64,000 nucleotides of DNA from a virus, in IMG/VR virus record IMGVR_UViG_3300010938_000012, positions 1-64,000 of that record; one strand, written 5' to 3'. The notes under the pieces were generated by a model. That model was not told where the DNA came from, did not search any database, and was given only the letters and a program-made list of their open reading frames with translations. Positions 59,866 through 64,000 of the stretch are shown piece after piece (position 1 is the first letter of the stretch; every line of letters begins with the position of its first letter). Both the position numbers and the translations under genes were made by a program.

Positions 59866-60020
59866 GGTTTCAGTATTTGGAGCAACCTGTCTATGTTGCT
59901 TATTATCTTGTCAAATTGTTTGTTGAAAACTTCGCCTGTCTCTTGTGGGGTTGGCATTTTTACCCCTTTCTTCGACTTTTCAAATTCCCTTGCTTGCTTT
60001 TCAAATTCCCTGTCTTTCAT
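59862..60020 (-). CDS. Small charged helical protein, 52 aa
   Basis: I use ATG 60020 (MKDREFEKQAREFEKSKKGV). The longer ORF start lies upstream of the previous gene's stop and is unlikely. Helical, basic/acidic alternating. Function unknown. Confidence 0.55.
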   Translation of the reverse strand: MKDREFEKQAREFEKSKKGVKMPTPQETGEVFNKQFDKIISNIDRLLQILKP

Positions 60021-60030
60021 TGTATTTTTT

Positions 60031-60369
60031 TTAATTACAGTATAATTGAACAACATCTCTTTCAGAAGGCTCTTCCCATAGCAAGTTATTGACGGTGTCG
60101 CGGTGCTGTATTGTGGCTATTGTGACAACTTCCCACATCTTAGGGCCATTCCTCCAACTATTACAGCGCTTTCTTCTTCCAATGTTGTGGTATATTCGAC
60201 CAGTTCTCAAATTTTGTACAGACACGTGGAAATGTCTTGGCGGGTCAACACCGATAATTTTATATTTGTCTTCCGCCCAACCAACTATGACAGAGCGGCT
60301 CTCACGATATGTACCTTCCCCGGCGCATGAAAATAGGGCAAGTGCGCCCAAGAAAATTATAAATTTCAT
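60031..60369 (-). CDS. Lipoprotein, 112 aa
   Basis: Lipobox LALFSCAGEG at residues 9-18. The mature part is basic and beta-rich (RHFHVSVQNLRTGRIYHNIG). It sits at the edge of the tRNA array and directly follows the tRNA-Arg gene. Confidence 0.65.
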   Translation of the reverse strand: MKFIIFLGALALFSCAGEGTYRESRSVIVGWAEDKYKIIGVDPPRHFHVSVQNLRTGRIYHNIGRRKRCNSWRNGPKMWEVVTIATIQHRDTVNNLLWEEPSERDVVQLYCN

Positions 60370-60382
60370 TTTTTTGTTTTAG

Positions 60383-60453
60383 TACCCCCGGCAGGACTCG
60401 AACCTGCGCTCCTGCGTCCGTAGCGCAGAGGTCTTCCATTAGCCTACGGGAAT
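60383..60453 (-). tRNA. tRNA-Arg (anticodon ACG)
   Basis: 71 nt. Acceptor ATTCCCG/CGGGGGT, anticodon stem CTGCG/CGCAG with loop CTACGGA, T-arm GCAGG-TTCGAGT-CCTGC, discriminator A. CCA not encoded. The D-stem has a weak pair. Confidence 0.85.
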
Positions 60454-60474
60454 AGGTGAGGCCTAAGCCTCTTT

Positions 60475-60621
60475 TTACTTTCTTATCACAACATAAATCG
60501 TGTCTCTCACGACCCCACCAGTATGCTCCACCTCCCTGACTCGTCCTGTCCAACCTCTTTCGTGTTGAACGATGTCCCCTGCTTTAAGACCTTTAGAGTT
60601 GTTTGGCTTGATGTCGCTCAT
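60475..60621 (-). CDS. Small basic protein, 48 aa
   Basis: I use ATG 60621 (MSDIKPNNSKGLKAGDIVQH), overlapping the upstream stop as ATGA. It looks like a small SH3-type barrel (GWTGRVREVEHTGGVVRDTI). Confidence 0.6.
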   Translation of the reverse strand: MSDIKPNNSKGLKAGDIVQHERGWTGRVREVEHTGGVVRDTIYVVIRK

Positions 60622-60851
60622 ACAGTTAGTTTCTGGAATCCGTGTGTGAATGAAATACAAACTACCTCTGCTTCCTTTATGTCCCCAAGGGATACGTTTT
60701 TACACAGCGTAGCGTCACTTTTTCGGTTCCATTTGCGGGCTTTTTGAAGGGATTTATCCCAGCCAAAGCGGGCAAGATAACCGAGGGTAGGATGCTTTAT
60801 CACCCACATCTTTAATACCTCTGGGAGAGGTTCAGATTCACTTATTTTCAT
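60618..60851 (-). CDS. Small protein, 77 aa
   Basis: I use ATG 60851 (MKISESEPLPEVLKMWVIKH), because the longer ORF runs through the tRNA-Val gene. Contains WDKSLQKARKWNRKSDATLC. No family recognised. Confidence 0.6.
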   Translation of the reverse strand: MKISESEPLPEVLKMWVIKHPTLGYLARFGWDKSLQKARKWNRKSDATLCKNVSLGDIKEAEVVCISFTHGFQKLTV

Positions 60852-60865
60852 ATTAATTTGCTTTG

Positions 60866-60938
60866 TGCTCCGTGAGGGACTCGAACCCACGGATGCTGGT
60901 ATGTAAAACCAATGCAATAGCCGCTATGCGAACGGAGC
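60866..60938 (-). tRNA. tRNA-Val (anticodon TAC)
   Basis: 73 nt. Acceptor GCTCCGT/ACGGAGC perfect, anticodon loop TTTACAT, T-arm GTGGG-TTCGAGT-CCCTC with one mismatch, discriminator A. Confidence 0.85.
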
Positions 60939-61131
60939 AAAAATGGGGCGATTGAGGTTCGCCCCCGACCTGAATCCCGAACCTGCTCAACACAATTTCA
61001 ACCGTTTCACGGATACCGAAATAAAAGGTACGCGCACCTATTAACCACAGACAATCTCCATTGCCGCCTCTATCCGTTCCCGGTGTGCGGCCTGCCCCAA
61101 TAGCGCCGAGCGATTGCGGTTGGGTTTTTCG

Positions 61132-61200
61132 TGGACTATGTGGGCATCGAACCCACCTGTTGTTCCTCTGTGCAAGAGAGGCGACCACTCCGAGCAGTCC
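61132..61200 (-). tRNA. Atypical tRNA, probably Ala (TGC)
   Basis: Anticodon stem CCTCT/AGAGG with loop CTTGCAC and T-arm GTGGG-TTCGATG-CCCAC are good. Acceptor GGACTGC/ATAGTCC has one mismatch. Only ~12 nt separate acceptor and anticodon stem, so the D-arm is reduced. A Cys reading (GCA) is possible with a weaker stem. Confidence 0.5.
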
Positions 61201-61219
61201 CACAGCCCATTATATTTAG

Positions 61220-61293
61220 TAACTCTGACGGGAGTCGAACCCGTAGTTTATGGGGCTTAAACCCATTGTGTCTGCCAATTCCACCACAGAGCC
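61220..61293 (-). tRNA. tRNA-Leu (anticodon TAA) with a short variable loop
   Basis: 74 nt. Acceptor GGCTCTG/CAGAGTT (two G-U), Leu-like D-arm (GTGGAATTGGCAGACAC), anticodon stem ATGGG/CCCAT with loop TTTAAGC, T-arm ACGGG-TTCGACT-CCCGT. Only five variable-loop bases, unlike normal class II Leu tRNAs. Confidence 0.85.
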
Positions 61294-61357
61294 AAAATAA
61301 ACTCACACCCCTTATCCCCCAACAGTCCGCCAAATACACTGTTTTTATGTGAGTTTG

Positions 61358-61430
61358 TAGGGAAAACGCGACTCGAACGCGCATTCTCTTGCTCCCAAAG
61401 CAAGCGGACTGACCATTCTCCCATTTCCCT
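61358..61430 (-). tRNA. tRNA-Pro (anticodon TGG)
   Basis: 73 nt. Acceptor AGGGAAA/TTTCCCT perfect, anticodon stem CTTGC/GCAAG with loop TTTGGGA, T-arm closing with TTCGAGT, discriminator A. Confidence 0.88.
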
Positions 61431-61442
61431 GTTTGGCGAACT

Positions 61443-61616
61443 TTATCTGGGATACAACTTACCAGAAAGGTGTTTCTCATTATAGTCGCCAATGCCATGC
61501 TGCCCACCCCAAACAAGTTTCCGCACCGCAATAGGTCGAGCCTTGTAAAAGCTGTCGTTTCGGGTTAGCTCCGAATATGGCATTGCCTTTGAAAAATTTT
61601 TGAAGTATAGGCACAT
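61443..61616 (-). CDS. Small conserved protein, 57 aa
   Basis: Frame from ATG 61616 (or 61583). The stretch YSELTRNDSFYKARPIAVRK and GGQHGIGDYNEKHLSGKLYP is a recognisable small phage protein pattern (LTRNDSFY). It fills the gap between two tRNA genes. Confidence 0.55.
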   Translation of the reverse strand: MCLYFKNFSKAMPYSELTRNDSFYKARPIAVRKLVWGGQHGIGDYNEKHLSGKLYPR

Positions 61617-61756
61617 CGTTGTCAGCAAGAACTGCTGGTTAAAACCCAAGGAGACCTGATATATCAAGAGCATTGTGTGCCCCACCGCTTGTATCGTTTG
61701 TCAACCCACCACAAACTCACCTTCCCAAGTCAACAGCCGTATCCGACTTCAAACCT

Positions 61757-61936
61757 CTAAAGGTATGGTCTTTCCTTCATTGCACAACCTACCGCCTTAT
61801 AAGTTCCCGGCAAAGAGAGGAAGAACGAGAACAGCAACAGTCCCCAGCCCTCCGCTCCTTTGAGCATGATGTATATTGCGCCACCTAACTGGACAATAGA
61901 AAATATCACTGCCAATATTGCTAAAAGTACTCTCAT
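61757..61936 (-). CDS. Small membrane protein, 59 aa
   Basis: I use ATG 61936 (MRVLLAILAVIFSIVQLGGA). Two hydrophobic helices (the second GWGLLLFSFFLSLPG). Role unknown. The 61937-62271 stretch to the next tRNA holds no convincing gene. Confidence 0.55.
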   Translation of the reverse strand: MRVLLAILAVIFSIVQLGGAIYIMLKGAEGWGLLLFSFFLSLPGTYKAVGCAMKERPYL

Positions 61937-62271
61937 TCGTCGTTTTTGTTGAGGGGGCAGTCCAAGCACACTAACATGCCTCTGCATATCCCTAAATTAC
62001 ATGTGATAGAGGTTTGAAGTCCTTTTCCCGTCTGGTTAAACCTCGAAGCAAAGGTTCACACTCTGCTTGTGTCTGGAATAGCCCAAACCAAGAACAATAG
62101 TGCGGCGGTGCAACTCTTTCGTACAGTTTTTTGTCCCCACTGTCTCTCCGACCAATTGGCAAAACAACCTTGTAAAAAGTGGCTGTGTGAATACCTAAAA
62201 TTAGGGATTTTAACCACAAACCTATCGAACACAAGCACTATCGTGTCACTCCTTTTTCAATCCTCATCTTG

Positions 62272-62341
62272 AGCGGAATCTCGGAATCGAACCGGGTTCT
62301 TAGACTTGGCAAGCCCACACATTACCTTTTGCCTATCCAGC
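62272..62341 (-). tRNA. tRNA-Gly (anticodon GCC)
   Basis: 70 nt. Anticodon stem TGGGC/GTCTA with loop TTGCCAA. One mismatch in the acceptor (GCTGGAT/ATTCCGC) and one in the T-stem, so it may be decaying. Confidence 0.7.
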
Positions 62342-62349
62342 AAGTTTTG

Positions 62350-62430
62350 TACTGGCGGAGGGACTCGAACCCCCGTTTTCAACTTACCGCTACGAGTATA
62401 GATGATATAAGCATCCATCGGTACGCCAGC
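62350..62430 (-). tRNA. Atypical tRNA-like gene (anticodon arm reads TAT)
   Basis: 81 nt. Acceptor GCTGGCG/CGCCAGT and T-arm GGGGG-TTCGAGT-CCCTC are good. A perfect anticodon-type arm GGATG-CTTATAT-CATCT lies only 7 nt after the acceptor, leaving no D-arm. A D-arm-like ACTCGTAGCGGTAAGT appears on its 3' side instead. Isotype uncertain (Ile if TAT). Confidence 0.5.
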
Positions 62431-62632
62431 ATTTTATACTGCACTGAACTTATGTTCCCTTTTCTATGCTTTGTATATTTTGTTTTTTTAAAACAATATG
62501 ATCATCAACAGCTCCCCGCGTAAAACTCATTTTGATATAAGTACCAAAAGTTTTACAAAAAAAGAATCGGTTGCACTGACCAATTGTGATAATGGCCCAT
62601 GTCTGCACAAATATTTTAATGCTTTATTTTTG

Positions 62633-62703
62633 CATACCCCAAGAGACTCGAACTCTCAACGTTAGTTTTGGAGACTAAAATGTTACCATTACACCAAGGG
62701 TAT
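62633..62703 (-). tRNA. tRNA-Trp (anticodon CCA)
   Basis: 71 nt. Acceptor ATACCCT/GGGGTAT, anticodon stem TTAGT/ACTAA with loop CTCCAAA, T-arm GAGAG-TTCGAGT-CTCTT, discriminator G as expected for Trp. Confidence 0.88.
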
Positions 62704-62776
62704 GTAAAATTTACTGACATATATTTGCCAGTTTGTTTTCAACCACCACACCCGCCGCCAGTTAAGTTATAATTTG

Positions 62777-62862
62777 AGCCGAGTGTCAGACTCGAACTGA
62801 CGCGGAGAACATTATCTCGACGGATTACAAATCCGCTGCCTTCGCCACTTGGCTAACTCGGC
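62777..62862 (-). tRNA. Class II tRNA with a Thr anticodon (TGT)
   Basis: 86 nt. Acceptor GCCGAGT/ACTCGGC perfect, Ser-like D-arm (GCCAAGTGGCGAAGGC), anticodon stem GCGGA/TCCGT with loop TTTGTAA, long variable arm with stem GAGA/TCTC, T-arm GTCAG-TTCGAGT-CTGAC. The body resembles Ser or Tyr tRNA while the anticodon reads Thr. Confidence 0.8.
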
Positions 62863-62949
62863 ATAAACGGAATAAAGGCTCTGCCTGTTAAAAAATCACA
62901 AAAAACCAGTGCAGCCTCATTCCGGCAAGTGTCGTTTTTATCTTTGTGT

Positions 62950-63042
62950 TTACCTGTTCGTGACTTCTTTTACCCAAGCCACGATTTGAGGTTGAAACTT
63001 TGCAATAAGGTAGCCTGATGCTATCCCAATAAGTAATACCAT
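62950..63042 (-). CDS. Micro membrane protein, 30 aa
   Basis: MVLLIGIASGYLIAKFQPQI then VAWVKEVTNR. One short transmembrane helix followed by an amphipathic segment. Clear ATG and stop; a known style of phage microprotein. Confidence 0.6.
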   Translation of the reverse strand: MVLLIGIASGYLIAKFQPQIVAWVKEVTNR

Positions 63043-63178
63043 AGTGCTTGTTTTTAGTGGTTTAATTGAATCCTACATCCCTTGAACACCGTTGTTGGTG
63101 ATTCCCAGAGTGTAAGAAATTCTTTAAAAAAAGTTATCCTAAGAGGCCATCCTGCCCCGATTTCATTGAACATTCTTG

Positions 63179-63252
63179 AGCGTCTCACGGGAATCGAACC
63201 CGCACCTAAAGTTTGGAAGACTATCATGCTGACCGTTGAACACCAAAGACGC
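63179..63252 (-). tRNA. tRNA-Gly (anticodon TCC)
   Basis: 74 nt. Acceptor GCGTCTT/GAGACGC, anticodon loop CTTCCAA on stem ATAGT/ACTTT (one mismatch), T-arm GCGGG-TTCGATT-CCCGT, discriminator T. Confidence 0.85.
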
Positions 63253-63367
63253 GCTAAATTCGGCAGTGCTGATGACTATTACCCCACTTGTTAACCCGGC
63301 CACTTGCCAGCCAGTAGTGCTTTCTCTCTTGATTACCTTGTAGTACAGTCCTTCGTCAAGAGTTTTG

Positions 63368-63439
63368 AGGGAAGGCTGGGACTCGAACCCAGACCTCGCA
63401 AATTAACAGTTTGCCGCTCTACCATTATGCTACCTTCCC
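63368..63439 (-). tRNA. tRNA-Asn (anticodon GTT)
   Basis: 72 nt. Acceptor GGGAAGG/CCTTCCC perfect, anticodon stem GCAAA/TTTGC with loop CTGTTAA, T-arm CTGGG-TTCGAGT-CCCAG. Well formed throughout. Confidence 0.9.
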
Positions 63440-63447
63440 AAAAATTT

Positions 63448-63500
63448 GCCGAGACTGGGGGACTCGAACCCCGACCTAACCATTATACGACAGCCTCGGC
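63448..63500 (-). pseudogene. tRNA remnant lacking the anticodon arm
   Basis: 53 nt. Acceptor GCCGAGG/TCTCGGC, a Gln/Glu-like D-arm (GTCGTATAATGGTTAG) and a T-arm GGGG-TTCGAGT-CCCC are present, but the anticodon arm is missing. Probably an internal deletion of ~18 nt. It cannot decode. Confidence 0.7.
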
Positions 63501-63506
63501 ACTAAT

Positions 63507-63665
63507 CTACTTAGTAAATCCAGTTTTCGACCATTTGATGTAGTCTTGCACCCACATCTCAAGTATTGGTGCAAGGACTTCGGAAGAATATGAGTCCACA
63601 AACTCGTGATATGACTCCTCATTTCCTTGAAACCTAAAGCGCACTACAAATTTTACAAAGTTCAT
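63507..63665 (-). CDS. Small protein, 52 aa
   Basis: ATG 63665 to TAG 63507: MNFVKFVVRFRFQGNEESYH, then VLAPILEMWVQDYIKW. A compact helical protein at the upstream end of the tRNA array. No family recognised. Confidence 0.6.
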   Translation of the reverse strand: MNFVKFVVRFRFQGNEESYHEFVDSYSSEVLAPILEMWVQDYIKWSKTGFTK

Positions 63666-63742
63666 TTTTTTACGTTTTGCGGTTTTTAACTTTCTTGAGC
63701 GACAGGCAAGTGTCCATCCAGACAGACCATGAACCGTCTTTG

Positions 63743-63958
63743 TTAATACTTCTTAAAGAACCCAGCAATCCACTTATTTAAACTATATCCGTTGAACCAC
63801 ATTATAGTGGCTACGCCAGCATAGATCGGAAGCAACAACACAACCGCTGCAAGCCACTTCCCAACTATCAGACACATTACGAGCATAATAACCAACATCA
63901 ATGTTGGGAAACCTAAAATAAGGTTTATGGCCAAGTCAAAAAAATTGTTGCTGTTCAT
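63743..63958 (-). CDS. Small membrane protein, 71 aa
   Basis: Two long hydrophobic helices (ILGFPTLMLVIMLVMCLIV and WLAAVVLLLPIYAGVATIM). A holin or other membrane protein is possible from the topology alone, but it is not next to an endolysin. Confidence 0.6.
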   Translation of the reverse strand: MNSNNFFDLAINLILGFPTLMLVIMLVMCLIVGKWLAAVVLLLPIYAGVATIMWFNGYSLNKWIAGFFKKY

Positions 63959-64000
63959 TTTATTTTTCTACCTTTAACCCAACCTTTTTCAAATTCATTC

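Noticed and set aside
60940-61130. Frame HEKPNRNRSALLGQAAHRER between tRNA-Val and the Ala-like tRNA
   Set aside because: No start codon; it may be a fragment, but evidence is too thin to list as a gene.
61992-62234. Minus-strand 80-aa ORF between a membrane-protein gene and tRNA-Gly
   Set aside because: No motif, no junction with neighbours and overlapping frames of similar length.
63253-63367. Open frame reading LDEGLYYKVIKREST between two tRNA genes
   Set aside because: It has no start codon and runs into the tRNA-Gly gene; possibly a remnant, but not supportable.
1-64000. CRISPR array, insertion sequences or integrase attachment sites
   Set aside because: No regularly spaced direct repeats, transposase or integrase-like protein was seen.

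Overview
The window looks like part of the genome of a large T4-type contractile-tailed phage (myovirus) of a Bacteroidota host. The phage assignment rests on a minus-strand run of recognisable T4-style genes: a gp6-like and a gp25-like baseplate wedge protein, an OB-fold baseplate hub or spike candidate, neck and tail-completion candidates, a gp55-like late sigma factor, a gp61-like primase, a gp47/SbcD-like nuclease, an Rnl1-type RNA ligase, a CCA-adding enzyme and a tRNA array. The host assignment is inferred from repeated promoters of the form TTG-N20/21-TAnnTTTG, the housekeeping promoter of Bacteroidota. Nearly everything is on the minus strand, so genes read from high to low coordinates. 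Only the C-terminus of one gene at the left edge is on the plus strand.

Layout. 0-6 kb: DNA metabolism, with an intein-split gp47-like nuclease, a DUF2493 protein and a primase. 6-33 kb: virion genes (adhesin-like proteins with a shared C-terminal domain, a 1264-aa tail protein, neck proteins, DNRLRE protein, baseplate proteins). Among them are proteins that begin with a short MKLK-type leader, which I propose is a capsid-targeting propeptide. 33-42 kb: late sigma factor, HD hydrolase, membrane proteins, methyltransferase, amidase endolysin, beta-helix protein. 42-60 kb: accessory region of many very small genes, often with ATGA overlaps, plus CCA enzyme, RNA ligase 1, DUF932 protein, a glucosaminidase-like lysis candidate and lipoproteins. 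60.3-63.5 kb: at least twelve tRNA or tRNA-like genes interleaved with microprotein genes.

The standout feature is mobile intervening DNA. A 317-residue intein sits exactly in the GNHD metal-binding motif of the gp47-like protein. A 252-nt group I intron, with P1 and P10 pairings that can be read by eye, interrupts a structural gene. Homing endonucleases or their remains from at least four families (LAGLIDADG, HNH, GIY-YIG, PD-(D/E)xK-like) lie between structural and replication genes.

The second theme is broken genes. At least a dozen reading frames carry single-base frameshifts or in-frame stops while still encoding recognisable protein on both sides. One gene carries all three stop codons. 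This could be decay, recoding or assembly error; the sequence alone cannot decide, and the tRNA genes seen include no suppressor.
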